Made by a program: the position numbers and the translations under genes. Below, piece by piece: positions 7,177 through 15,203 of a stretch of 37,528 bases of DNA. The DNA lies in the NCBI GenBank assembly GCA_964613455.1, contig CAZTGS010000012.1, forward strand, positions 1 to 37,528, read 5' to 3'. Numbering within the stretch: position 1 is the stretch's first letter; each line of letters begins with the position of its first letter. The notes below the pieces were generated by a model, which searched no databases, was not told the DNA's origin, and was given only the letters and a program-made list of their open reading frames with translations. The DNA comes from SCGC-AAA076-P13 sp964613455. Lineage in GTDB: Bacteria; Pseudomonadota; Gammaproteobacteria; Magnimaribacterales; D2472.

Positions 7177-8350
7177 ACTTTTCAAACAAACCTAAACCTT
7201 TGTCTATTAAATCATTTTCTATAATTAAACTTGGTGAAAACCTTACAGTGGTCGGGTTAGCTTTTAGTATCATCAGGCCATTCCTATGAGATATTTTAAT
7301 TAGATCATCAACGTTAATAGATGAATCTAGTTCGATACTTATCCATAGACCGGCAGAGGATATTTCATTAAAGCATTTGTATTTTTGATCAATTTTTTTT
7401 AGTAGCTTGCAAAATCGCATTTCTTTTTTCCCTACATTTTTAAGAAAACTCTTTTTTGAAATAATATCGACCACTTTTGACCCGATAGAGCAGGCAATAG
7501 GACCTCCTCCAAATGTAGTTCCATGAGAGCCGGGAGTCATTGAATCAGATATTTTATTTGAAGTTAAGATTCCCCCAAGTGGGAAGCCGTTAGCTATACC
7601 TTTGGCAAAGCAAAGAATGTCGGGGGTAATATTGAATTGCTCATAAGCAAAAAAAGTTCCAGTTCTTCCAATTCCAGACTGGACTTCATCAATTATTACT
7701 AGAGCATTGTATTTTTTGCTTAGTTTTTTTATCTTTGATATGAACTTTTTATTTGCTTTTGTGATCCCTGATTGCCATTGAACTAATTCAAGTATTACTG
7801 CAGCAGTCTTATCTGAGAATAATTCTTCAAGTTTTTTTTCATCATTATAGGGATGATTTTTTATTCCTTTTGGCAATGGGTAAAAGCCATCTATGAGATG
7901 TTTTGAATTAGCCAAAGCTATCCCCATCATGGTTCTTCCATGAAATGAGCTTGAGAAAGAAATTATTTCATTCTTATTTTTATTGATAGTTGATGAGCAA
8001 AACTTTCTAGCTGTCTTTACTGCTGCCTCAATAGACTCGCCGCCAGAATTACAGAAAAAAACCTTATCTGCAAAAGTTTTGTTACATAGTTTTTTTGCAA
8101 GTGTTACCGAGGGCTCATTAATATATAAATTAGATAAATGCCATAAACTTTTTGATTGATCATTCATTACTTTTATAAGACTACTATTGCAATGACCTAG
8201 ATTAGTAACCGCTATCCCACCAGTAAAATCGATATATTTTTTATTACTTGAGTCCCACACATGAGACCCCATAGCTTTTTTTACAATAAAGTCTTCAGGT
8301 GCATAGAAAGGCACCATATAATTAGAATATTCTTTAATAATATTACTCAT
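7157..8350 (-). CDS. argD: Acetylornithine/succinyldiaminopimelate aminotransferase
   Basis: This is a class III PLP aminotransferase. ArgD makes N-acetylornithine in arginine synthesis and often also serves as DapC in lysine/diaminopimelate synthesis. Seen: 397 aa, with DFTGGIAVTNLGHC, LWHLSNLY, NSGGESIEAAVK (PLP phosphate site), SSFHGRT, the PLP-ring aspartate D221 in IIDEVQSG, and Schiff-base Lys250 in CFAKGIANGFPLGG. GSHGTTFGGGP and NPTTVRFSPSL further match ArgD. Odd: the usually invariant EPxQGEGG loop reads ELVQWQSGI (188-196), and NSGTE reads NSGGE. A TACAAT hexamer lies 7 nt before the ATG with no Shine-Dalgarno. It overlaps parC by 20 nt. Identity as ArgD is likely, but the changed loop leaves substrate range open. 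Confidence 0.85.
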   Translation of the reverse strand: MSNIIKEYSNYMVPFYAPEDFIVKKAMGSHVWDSSNKKYIDFTGGIAVTNLGHCNSSLIKVMNDQSKSLWHLSNLYINEPSVTLAKKLCNKTFADKVFFCNSGGESIEAAVKTARKFCSSTINKNKNEIISFSSSFHGRTMMGIALANSKHLIDGFYPLPKGIKNHPYNDEKKLEELFSDKTAAVILELVQWQSGITKANKKFISKIKKLSKKYNALVIIDEVQSGIGRTGTFFAYEQFNITPDILCFAKGIANGFPLGGILTSNKISDSMTPGSHGTTFGGGPIACSIGSKVVDIISKKSFLKNVGKKEMRFCKLLKKIDQKYKCFNEISSAGLWISIELDSSINVDDLIKISHRNGLMILKANPTTVRFSPSLIIENDLIDKGLGLFEKSIQSLL

Positions 8351-8365
8351 AAAAGATATTGTATC

Positions 8366-8860
8366 GTGATTTCAGTTCAAAAAATAAATGAAGATAAGTT
8401 CCTTATATCTATAAAACCCAATAGTTCTTTGATTGGTAAATATAGAATAATTTTTCTATCAAGCATATCTCTGGTGTGTGGCGGAATAGCAACAGCATTT
8501 TACTTTTTTGGCGCTACTTTGATATTACCTTTTGCTGGACTTGAGCTAAGCATTTTATTTATTGCTTTTTATTTAAGTTTTAAGTGGAGCAGCAAAAGAG
8601 AGAAAGTTTTTATTTCTCAGGATCTGGTAACTATTGAAAAAGGCCGATATCAGGCAGACTATCGTTGGGAAGAGTTTAGAACTTTCACTTCTTTTCAGGT
8701 TACGAAGGATGTTAATGAAGTGCTTAAGTTAAGCTTTAGGTCTAAAGGGGAAGATATCGAAGTTGGTGCTTTTTTAAATGAAGAAGACAAAAATAAACTT
8801 AAAGAAGAAGTTTCTGAAATTATTAAATTTTTAAATGAAGAGTCTTTCTTAATTCCATAA
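8366..8860 (+). CDS. DUF2244 family inner membrane protein
   Basis: The function of this family is unknown. Seen: from GTG 8366 the protein has 164 aa. A short N-terminal stretch ending ISIKPNSSL is followed by two closely spaced hydrophobic helices (about residues 30-50 and 55-75, joined around LPFAGLEL). A soluble C-terminal region includes TIEKGRYQADYRWEEFRTF. The LxPFAGLEL turn and the KPNxSL lead-in are typical of DUF2244. A frame open back to 8261 runs through argD on the other strand, but those codons are an unlikely N-terminus. GTG 8366 is the first sensible start, 15 nt from the divergent argD ATG. Its 3' end overlaps the convergent pfp by 12 nt. Topology is predicted by eye. Confidence 0.75.
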   Translation: MISVQKINEDKFLISIKPNSSLIGKYRIIFLSSISLVCGGIATAFYFFGATLILPFAGLELSILFIAFYLSFKWSSKREKVFISQDLVTIEKGRYQADYRWEEFRTFTSFQVTKDVNEVLKLSFRSKGEDIEVGAFLNEEDKNKLKEEVSEIIKFLNEESFLIP

Positions 8861-10099
8861 AGGCAGTTTTTTCTTAACTTCAACCAGCTTTAGTTTTTTT
8901 ATCTCAGGAATTCCATTTTTAAACTTAGGTGATGATTCCCCCTCGATTAGAGGCTGCAGATATTTAATAGCTTTTGAGGTAACATCCATTCCACTTTTGG
9001 ATATAAATGTTTTCGGTAATTTCTTTTCAACATTCGCTATCTTTGATAATTCAGCAGGCTCAATTTTCCAACTGTATTTATCTCCTTTACCTCGAACAAT
9101 AATAGGCATTACCCCATTCATCCCTTTTGCAGCATATTTAACGGCATGGATGCCGACTGCTTCAGCATGAAGAAGATCTGTTTTTGACGCTATATGTCTC
9201 GCACTTCTTTGTAGGTAGTCTGAAACAGCCCAATGATTTTTTAATTTTAAATTTTTAGTAACTAACTCAGCAAGATATGGAGCAACACCACCTAGCTGAG
9301 CATGACCAAAAGCGTCTTTTGAAGAAGATTCGGATAAAAATTTACCCTTACTATTTTTAACTCCCTCAGAAACAACCACAACACAAAAACCATTATTCTT
9401 AACAGATTCTTTTACAGCTGTTAGAAATTTCTTTTGACTGAAAACTATTTCAGGTAAAAGTATTATGTGTGGAGCATCTCCCTTATCAGATCTTGCTAAG
9501 GCTGATGATGCAGCCATCCAGCCAGCATGTCTTCCCATCACCTCTAAGATAAAAACCTTAGTTGAGGTTTCTGACATTGATTGAACATCCAAAGATGCCT
9601 CAAGAGTAGATGTTGCTATGTATTTTGCTGCAGATCCAAATCCTGGGCAGCAGTCAGTTAATGCTAAATCGTTATCAACAGTTTTTGGTATAGCTATACA
9701 ACGGATGGGATAATTTAATTTTTTACTTATTTGAGAAACTTTATATGCAGTATCTGCAGAATCATTTCCACCATTATAAAAAAAATATCCAATATCATGA
9801 GCTTTAAAAACTTCAATCAATCTTTTATATTCTTTTTCACTTGATTCTAAATCTTTTAACTTGAACCTACAGGAGCCAAAAACTCCACCAGGTCTGTATC
9901 TTAGTGACTCTATAGCAGATTTTGATTCTTTTGAAGTGTCTATTAATTCTTCTCTAAGAGCTCCTAGGATTCCATTTTTACCAGCATATATTTTTCCAAT
10001 ATTTTTATATTTTTTTGCTTCTAAAATCAAAGCTCCAGCAGTAGCATTAATAACTGAAGTTACTCCTCCTGACTGAGCATAAAAAGCATTTTTTTTCAT
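8849..10099 (-). CDS. pfp: 6-phosphofructokinase, pyrophosphate-dependent type
   Basis: This enzyme interconverts fructose 6-phosphate and fructose 1,6-bisphosphate. Seen: 416 aa with AQSGGVTSVINA, YNGGNDSADT (109-117), IPKTVDNDL (137-145, catalytic base D142) and EVMGRHAGW (185-193). Known: ATP-dependent PFKs carry GGDGS and a glycine before TIDND, while PPi-dependent enzymes carry Asp and Lys at those two positions. Here the residues are Asp113 and Lys139, pointing to pyrophosphate as phosphoryl donor and so a reversible enzyme. Upstream, AAGAGAGAG forms a purine-rich ribosome-binding region, and a perfect TATAAT on this strand (10141-10146) overlaps the -10 of divergent mpl. Donor specificity is inferred from residues only. 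Confidence 0.9.
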   Translation of the reverse strand: MKKNAFYAQSGGVTSVINATAGALILEAKKYKNIGKIYAGKNGILGALREELIDTSKESKSAIESLRYRPGGVFGSCRFKLKDLESSEKEYKRLIEVFKAHDIGYFFYNGGNDSADTAYKVSQISKKLNYPIRCIAIPKTVDNDLALTDCCPGFGSAAKYIATSTLEASLDVQSMSETSTKVFILEVMGRHAGWMAASSALARSDKGDAPHIILLPEIVFSQKKFLTAVKESVKNNGFCVVVVSEGVKNSKGKFLSESSSKDAFGHAQLGGVAPYLAELVTKNLKLKNHWAVSDYLQRSARHIASKTDLLHAEAVGIHAVKYAAKGMNGVMPIIVRGKGDKYSWKIEPAELSKIANVEKKLPKTFISKSGMDVTSKAIKYLQPLIEGESSPKFKNGIPEIKKLKLVEVKKKLPLWN

Positions 10100-10118
10100 T
10101 TTTTCTCTCTCTTAAGTG

Positions 10119-10148
10119 TTGAAATAAAAATATGTAACGTATTATAAC
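10119..10148 (+). promoter_or_regulatory. Candidate bidirectional promoter of mpl and pfp
   Basis: On the plus strand TTGAAA (10119-10124) and TATAAC (10143-10148) are 18 nt apart and the mpl ATG follows the -10 after 4 nt. On the minus strand TATAAT (10141-10146) sits in the same bases facing pfp, with only a poor -35. The two -10 elements therefore overlap in opposite directions. Confidence 0.4.
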
Positions 10149-10152
10149 TAAT

Positions 10153-11460
10153 ATGAGAATACATATCTTAGGTATTTGTGGAACCTTCATGGGAGGGCTT
10201 GCTCAGATATTAAAAGAATCGGGACATATTATTTCAGGATCAGATATTCAGTTCTATCCTCCAATGTCTGATCATCTTCAAGATCTTGAAGTAGAAATGA
10301 CTGAAGGTTATTCAGTAAGTAAAATGCCAAAAGCAGATTTATATATAATAGGTAATGCATTGTCCAGAGGAAATGAATGCGTTGAGCATATTTTAGATAA
10401 GCAGCTTCCTTTTAAATCAGGGCCCGAAATGCTTGGAGAAATTCTTAAAAATAAGAAAGTTATAGCTGTTTCAGGCACTCATGGAAAAACTACTACCTCA
10501 TATATGCTGACTCATATATTTCTCAATCAAGGAAGAGATATTGGTTTTTTGGTTGGCGGTATATCAAAAGATATTAAAGTTTCAGCATCGCTTGGTTCTG
10601 ATGAGGTTTTTGTAATAGAGGCTGATGAGTATGATTCTGCTTTCTTTGATAAAAGATCAAAATTTATCCATTACTCCCCATCCACCGTTGTAATAAATAA
10701 TATTGAGTTTGATCATGCTGATATATTTGATGATTTAAAAGACATAAAAAGACAGTTTCATCATTTAATTAAGATTATTCCTTCGTCTGGAAATATTATT
10801 TATTTTCATGAAGATGAAAATACAAATGATGTCCTTTCAATGGGCCATTGGTGCAATCTAGCAGCAATAAATAACAAAGATATTAAGATTAACTTTCAAT
10901 CTAAAGAGCTTATAAATAAAGGAATATTATACTCATTAGGTGATTTACCCTTAATAGGAGAACATAATTTTAAGAACTACGTAACTGCAATACTTGCAGC
11001 TAATCTTCATGATATTGAAATAGAAGATTCAATAAAAGCGCTCAAAAGTTTTAATGGGGTAAAAAGAAGGCTTGAATACAAAGGCTCTTACTCTAATGTT
11101 CTTATTTATGATGACTTTGCTCATCATCCAACAGCTATAACATTTTCCTCTAATGCAATCAGAGATAAGTATCCTGATAAAAAGATTCTCGGATTAATCG
11201 AATTAGGGTCAAATACTATGTCAGGCGGATCTCATGGGATATCTTTAACAGATTCTGCTAAAGCATTAGATAAAGTAATCTGGTTAGATCATAACAAGAC
11301 ACTATCTGAAAGAAGTAATGTTAAATTAGCCAGCAAAATTGATAGTTTTATTGATATAGCAAAATTAGAATCTATAGACCATGATATTATTTTATTAATG
11401 ACTAATAAAGACAGTCAAAAAATACTGAGGCCCTTGATTAATTATCTTGAAAAAAAATAA
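10153..11460 (+). CDS. mpl: UDP-MurNAc:L-alanyl-gamma-D-glutamyl-meso-DAP ligase
   Basis: Mpl reattaches the tripeptide released from old peptidoglycan to UDP-MurNAc, feeding recycled wall material back into synthesis. Seen: 435 aa, with an N-terminal Rossmann start MRIHILGICGTFMGGLA (Mpl-like rather than MurC-like). The ATP-binding GTHGKTTT spans 108-115. EADEYDSAFFDKRSKF is a hallmark of Mpl, and VKRRLEYKG and DDFAHHPTAI lie in the C-terminal half. It is slightly shorter than E. coli Mpl (457). There is no Shine-Dalgarno. The promoter candidate places transcription at or within a few bases of the ATG. The LON-domain gene overlaps its last 14 nt. It fits with the wall genes downstream but is separated from them by a minus-strand gene. 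Confidence 0.96.
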   Translation: MRIHILGICGTFMGGLAQILKESGHIISGSDIQFYPPMSDHLQDLEVEMTEGYSVSKMPKADLYIIGNALSRGNECVEHILDKQLPFKSGPEMLGEILKNKKVIAVSGTHGKTTTSYMLTHIFLNQGRDIGFLVGGISKDIKVSASLGSDEVFVIEADEYDSAFFDKRSKFIHYSPSTVVINNIEFDHADIFDDLKDIKRQFHHLIKIIPSSGNIIYFHEDENTNDVLSMGHWCNLAAINNKDIKINFQSKELINKGILYSLGDLPLIGEHNFKNYVTAILAANLHDIEIEDSIKALKSFNGVKRRLEYKGSYSNVLIYDDFAHHPTAITFSSNAIRDKYPDKKILGLIELGSNTMSGGSHGISLTDSAKALDKVIWLDHNKTLSERSNVKLASKIDSFIDIAKLESIDHDIILLMTNKDSQKILRPLINYLEKK

Positions 11461-12037
11461 TCTACCAATATTCCCGCTAGGATTAGTTGCTCTTCCAGGT
11501 ACTATCCAGTCACTTCAAATATTTGAGCCTAGATACATAAGTATGGTTAAGTCATGTATGTCCAATTCACATGGTTTTGTAATTGTTCTTCAATCAAAAT
11601 CTGAATCAAAGTCAGAATATGGAATGACAAAGAAAGGAACTTACGTAGAAATAATCGATTTTAACAACTTGCCAAATGGATTGCTTGGAATAACTGTAAA
11701 AGCAGTTAATAAAGTAGCTATAAGCAATATTTGTCAACTTGAAGATGGTTTGCATGTAGCTGACGCTAAACCAGAAATTGATCCAGAGGTTGATGATCAG
11801 GCTTTATTGGCAGAACATCCAGAAATTCTAAATATTTTATCTCAACTTATGAAGCATCCAAAAATAAGCGATCTACCCATTAAAGTTGACTTTAATTCGG
11901 CAGACTCAGTTGCGTATCATTTAGCAGGCCTAATTCCGTTAACCTCGGATGAAAAACAGATTCTTCTTGAAGCATTCGATGCAGCACAAAGGATGAATAT
12001 TTTATCGAAGTTCATCGAAAAAATTTCTACTCCTTAG
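11447..12037 (+). CDS. Stand-alone LON substrate-binding domain protein
   Basis: Seen: 196 aa beginning PIFPLGLVALPGTIQSLQIFEPRY, the opening of the LON N-terminal (substrate-binding, PUA-like) domain. It ends with helical DEKQILLEAFDAAQRMNILSKF, which resembles the linker helix of Lon. No AAA+ or protease domain follows, so it is not Lon itself. Such single-domain proteins are widespread and of unknown function, possibly protein or ligand binding. Start: TTG 11447, since the next ATG lies well inside the domain. It overlaps mpl by 14 nt, implying translation coupled to mpl. Five bases separate it from a convergent membrane-protein gene. Confidence 0.8.
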   Translation: MKKNNLPIFPLGLVALPGTIQSLQIFEPRYISMVKSCMSNSHGFVIVLQSKSESKSEYGMTKKGTYVEIIDFNNLPNGLLGITVKAVNKVAISNICQLEDGLHVADAKPEIDPEVDDQALLAEHPEILNILSQLMKHPKISDLPIKVDFNSADSVAYHLAGLIPLTSDEKQILLEAFDAAQRMNILSKFIEKISTP

Positions 12038-12042
12038 ATTAT

Positions 12043-12471
12043 CTAGCTTAATTTTATAGGCAACTTATTTGATTTAGCTCTCATCCAGTTAACGGATTTT
12101 AAAACAGTTGGAATAGCAATAAATTTCTTTTCAATTGCATATTTTCCAGGATAGTTACTTAACATCAGTCCTATAAATATAGTAAAAACACCTTGGCCTG
12201 GAAGAACAAGCATCATAATGCCTCCTAGAACTAGAGAATAACCAATCATGTTTTTAAATATAAGGATTAAATACCATGCAAATGGATTCCTTAATTTTAA
12301 ATGAGATACCTTCTTTTCAATGAAATAGTCCACTGGTATTAACGTTACCAACCACTTGATGCTTATCAAACTAAATATAAATATGAAAATGGATATTGAG
12401 CCAATCCATAAAATTAAACTTTTATATATTTCAAATAATTCTAAGATAGAATTTAAAGAAGGTATTTCCAA
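12043..12471 (-). CDS. Small membrane protein of the PGPGW type
   Basis: The function is unknown. Seen: 142 aa with hydrophobic spans at about 18-45 and 66-100. The LVLPGQGVFTIFIGLMLSNYPGKY stretch resembles the PGPGW family motif, here PGQGV. The C-terminus is basic (LKSVNWMRAKSNKLPIKLS) and probably cytosolic. The start is TTG 12471, supported by a near-ideal Shine-Dalgarno AAGGTGAG with its end about 5 nt upstream (12477-12484). Family assignment is by motif recall and is moderate. It sits alone between convergent and divergent neighbours, so context says little. Confidence 0.65.
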   Translation of the reverse strand: MEIPSLNSILELFEIYKSLILWIGSISIFIFIFSLISIKWLVTLIPVDYFIEKKVSHLKLRNPFAWYLILIFKNMIGYSLVLGGIMMLVLPGQGVFTIFIGLMLSNYPGKYAIEKKFIAIPTVLKSVNWMRAKSNKLPIKLS

Positions 12472-12476
12472 AATTA

Positions 12477-12484
12477 CTCACCTT
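12477..12484 (-). promoter_or_regulatory. Strong Shine-Dalgarno deciding a TTG start
   Basis: The minus strand reads AAGGTGAG just before TTG 12471. This shows that the organism uses ordinary SD-led initiation for some genes and that TTG is an accepted start. Confidence 0.65.
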
Positions 12485-12552
12485 TTTATTAAATAATGAT
12501 TTAGTATAGCAAGAACTGGAACCTAATTTTCTAGCCATATAAAACCAACAAA

Positions 12553-12558
12553 TATAAA
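12553..12558 (+). promoter_or_regulatory. Candidate -10 element of rsfS
   Basis: TATAAA (5 of 6) ends 6 nt before the TTG start at 12565, so the predicted +1 coincides with the start codon. No convincing -35 is visible at 16-18 nt spacing. Confidence 0.3.
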
Positions 12559-12564
12559 GTAATC

Positions 12565-12909
12565 TTGCCTAAAAAAAACCTCAAGGATATCTGCGCTAAC
12601 TCACTGACAGACAACAAGGCTGTTGATGTTTTATCTTTAGATATTAAAGGCATTTCATCTTTTGCAGATGTAATTATCATTGCAACAGCAAGCTCTAATA
12701 GGCATGCAAAATCATTATCAGAAAAACTTGTTGAAGAAGTAAAGAAGAATAAAATAAGTGTTTTGAGCGTTGAGGGTACAATAGAATCCGGTTGGATATT
12801 GGTAGACTGCGGAGATGTTGTTATAAATGTAATGAAATCTGACATGAGAGAATTTTATGACCTTGAAGGTCTATGGGGGGAGAATACACTCCTCAATACT
12901 TCAGGATAA
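12565..12909 (+). CDS. rsfS: Ribosomal silencing factor RsfS
   Basis: RsfS binds ribosomal protein L14 and blocks joining of the subunits when nutrients are scarce. Seen: 114 aa (E. coli 105) with NLKDICANSLTDNKAVDVLSLD, SSFADVIIIATASSNRHAKSLS, VEGTIESGWILVDCGDVVINVM and REFYDLEGLWG, all matching the family in order. Start TTG 12565 gives MPKKNLKDIC, which aligns with the family N-terminus. No Shine-Dalgarno precedes it. rlmH starts on the base right after the stop. In many gammaproteobacteria nadD lies directly upstream of rsfS; here the upstream neighbour is an unrelated minus-strand gene. Confidence 0.93.
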   Translation: MPKKNLKDICANSLTDNKAVDVLSLDIKGISSFADVIIIATASSNRHAKSLSEKLVEEVKKNKISVLSVEGTIESGWILVDCGDVVINVMKSDMREFYDLEGLWGENTLLNTSG

Positions 12910-13374
12910 ATGGTTCTTAATATAATAAGTGTTGGAAATAAATTAACATCATGGGAATCTGTAGGAATAGATTACTACACCAAGCAACTTCCAAAAAACT
13001 TAGACCTATCTTTTTTAGATATTAAAGGCCAGCAACACCCAAAAAAATCAATCAATGAGGTTCTTAAAAGAGAATCAGAAATGATCATGGCAAAAATTCC
13101 TGAAGAATTTTATGTTATCTCTTTCGATTCAAAAGGGGAGTCATATAGCAGTCAAGAATTTAGCAAATTATTTGAAATGTCTATGATGAATAATATGAAG
13201 CTATCTTTTATTATTGGTGGATCTTTTGGGCTTTCAAAAGAAGTTATAAATAGATCTGATAAAGTGATCTCAGCATCTAATTTTACATTTCCCCATAGGC
13301 TTTTTAGAATAATACTTGTTGAGCAAATATATAGATCTTTTTCTATTATAAATAAAGCCCCCTACCATAAATGA
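12910..13374 (+). CDS. rlmH: 23S rRNA pseudouridine-1915 N3-methyltransferase
   Basis: RlmH is a small SPOUT methyltransferase that uses S-adenosylmethionine to methylate pseudouridine 1915 of 23S rRNA on assembled ribosomes. Seen: 154 aa, the family length. YVISFDSKGESYSSQEFS and LSFIIGGSFGLSKEVINRSD form the knotted AdoMet site. The C-terminus FPHRLFRIILVEQIYRSFSIINKAPYHK is the invariant end of the family. It starts directly after rsfS and its ATGA overlaps mrdA by 4 nt, so translational coupling is likely. Confidence 0.97.
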   Translation: MVLNIISVGNKLTSWESVGIDYYTKQLPKNLDLSFLDIKGQQHPKKSINEVLKRESEMIMAKIPEEFYVISFDSKGESYSSQEFSKLFEMSMMNNMKLSFIIGGSFGLSKEVINRSDKVISASNFTFPHRLFRIILVEQIYRSFSIINKAPYHK

Positions 13375-15203
13375 TCAATCTAGAAGAAAGATTTGTTGAG
13401 AAAAAAAGTTTTTTTAGTAGACTCATTTTTATTTATTTCTTTTTTGGTATTCTTTTCTCTCTTTTAATATTTAGAACTTTTTCTTTGCAAGTATCCAGTT
13501 ACACAGATTATGAATTGGCATCATTAAAAAATAGAACAAGAGATATTTTAGTCCAGCCTGTTAGAGGAATTATTTATGACAGGGATGGAAATATTCTTGT
13601 TAATAATGTTCCTGCTTATAATCTAATAATTAGGCCTTGGAAAATTAAAAATCTAGAAGCCTTTATTGATAATATTCTTAAAATCATTGATCTCGATGAA
13701 AAAGAAATCGAATATATTAGAGAAAACTTTAAGCAAAAGGCTGCTTACAATAGAGAATTAACTGTAAAAAGAAACCTAACATCAGAAGAGATAGCAAAGT
13801 TTGAAGTAAGAAATTTTAATTATCCTAACGCTTTCATTGATGTTAGATATAGTAGAGAGAGCACTTATCCTCATTTATTTTCTCATGCTATTGGTTATGT
13901 AGGTGGCGCAAGTAATGATCAGCTTTCTGAGATTCTAGTTAATCAAAACCTTAAACAAATAGAAACCTTATTTAAATATCCTGGTTATCTAATAGGAAAA
14001 ACTGGTATAGAAAATATTTACGATGGCTCTCTTAGAGGATCATTTGGAAAAAAATCTTTTGAAGTTGATGCTAAAGGTAGGTTTTTAAAAGAACTAGATT
14101 CTATAGAGCCCATCAATGGTAATAATATATTTACTAAGCTAGATTTAGATTCTCAAAAAATGGCCTTTAAAAAAATGAATAACAGAAGAGGTGCTGTTGT
14201 TGCTATAGAGATAGAATCAGGATCAATTGTGACTTATCTTAGTACGCCAAGTTTTTCAGTAAATGATATTGCGAATGGAATGCCAGCTAAGGAATTTAAT
14301 CTTCTTATTCAAGATGAAAATAAGCCTTTTTTTGATAGAGCGTCTCAAGGCAGATATTCACCAGCATCAACTATAAAACCTGCTATTGCATTATTTGGTC
14401 TTCAGGAGCAAATAATAGATTGGAATTTTACAATTGATGACCCTGGATTTTTTACTCTTCCAGAAGATCAAAGAGTTTACAGAGGTTGGAAGAAAGGCGG
14501 TCATGGCGTAATAAATTTAAATGATGCAATCATTGAGAGTTCTAATACCTTCTTTTTTTCTTTAGCTTATAGTTCCGATATTAATAAATTAATAGATCAT
14601 TTATCAGAATTTGGTTTTGGAAAAAATGTTTGCATGGATTGCTTTAACCCTGATAAAGGGCTTCTACCTAACCCAGAATGGAAAATGAACAATCTTAATT
14701 ACGGTTGGTTTAAGGGAGACACCGTAAATATTGGTGTTGGTCAGGGCTATATGAGCGCGACGCCAATTCAATTAGCATACTACTCTGCTTTTATTGCGAA
14801 TAAAGGCAAACTAAATAATCTATCTTTTATTGATGACATGGAAGGTGTAGAAACATTTTTTACTGGCTCAAAAATTGATAATTCTGATTGGAATAAGATT
14901 CATAAAAGTATGATAGGTGTGATTGAAGATCCAAGAGGTACTGCTAGAAGGTTAAAGTCTTTAAAGTCATATATTGTTGCAGCCAAGTCAGGAACTGTTG
15001 AGCTTGTTAGTACTGAGACAAAAGAAGATTATAAAATTATTAGAGAAAACATAGGAAATAGAGACCATGCAATTATTATTGCCTTTGGTCCAATGCCAGA
15101 TCCTAAATATGCTGTTAGTGTTGTAGTTGAAAATGGTGAGAGCGGAGGATCGGTAGCAGGTCCTGTTGCCATAGCTGTTTTAAATGAGTTAATAAAAGAA
15201 TGA
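13371..15203 (+). CDS. mrdA: Penicillin-binding protein 2, elongasome transpeptidase
   Basis: PBP2 cross-links peptidoglycan during lateral growth, working with RodA. Seen: 610 aa. It has a short cytosolic N-terminus, one membrane anchor at about 18-40, and a dimerisation domain with QPVRGIIYDRDGNILVNN. The transpeptidase domain has the serine box STIK (S333-K336), SSN (390-392) and KSGT (539-542). VNIGVGQGYMSATPIQLA is also typical. It overlaps rlmH and mrdB by 4 nt each. This order is the classic gammaproteobacterial rod-shape cluster, implying a rod-like or at least elongating cell. Confidence 0.97.
   Translation: MINLEERFVEKKSFFSRLIFIYFFFGILFSLLIFRTFSLQVSSYTDYELASLKNRTRDILVQPVRGIIYDRDGNILVNNVPAYNLIIRPWKIKNLEAFIDNILKIIDLDEKEIEYIRENFKQKAAYNRELTVKRNLTSEEIAKFEVRNFNYPNAFIDVRYSRESTYPHLFSHAIGYVGGASNDQLSEILVNQNLKQIETLFKYPGYLIGKTGIENIYDGSLRGSFGKKSFEVDAKGRFLKELDSIEPINGNNIFTKLDLDSQKMAFKKMNNRRGAVVAIEIESGSIVTYLSTPSFSVNDIANGMPAKEFNLLIQDENKPFFDRASQGRYSPASTIKPAIALFGLQEQIIDWNFTIDDPGFFTLPEDQRVYRGWKKGGHGVINLNDAIIESSNTFFFSLAYSSDINKLIDHLSEFGFGKNVCMDCFNPDKGLLPNPEWKMNNLNYGWFKGDTVNIGVGQGYMSATPIQLAYYSAFIANKGKLNNLSFIDDMEGVETFFTGSKIDNSDWNKIHKSMIGVIEDPRGTARRLKSLKSYIVAAKSGTVELVSTETKEDYKIIRENIGNRDHAIIIAFGPMPDPKYAVSVVVENGESGGSVAGPVAIAVLNELIKE

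Noticed and set aside
8261..8365. N-terminal extension of the DUF2244 protein back to 8261
   Set aside because: Those 35 codons lie inside argD on the opposite strand, are rich in His, Phe and Arg, and do not resemble the family N-terminus. GTG 8366 is the better start.
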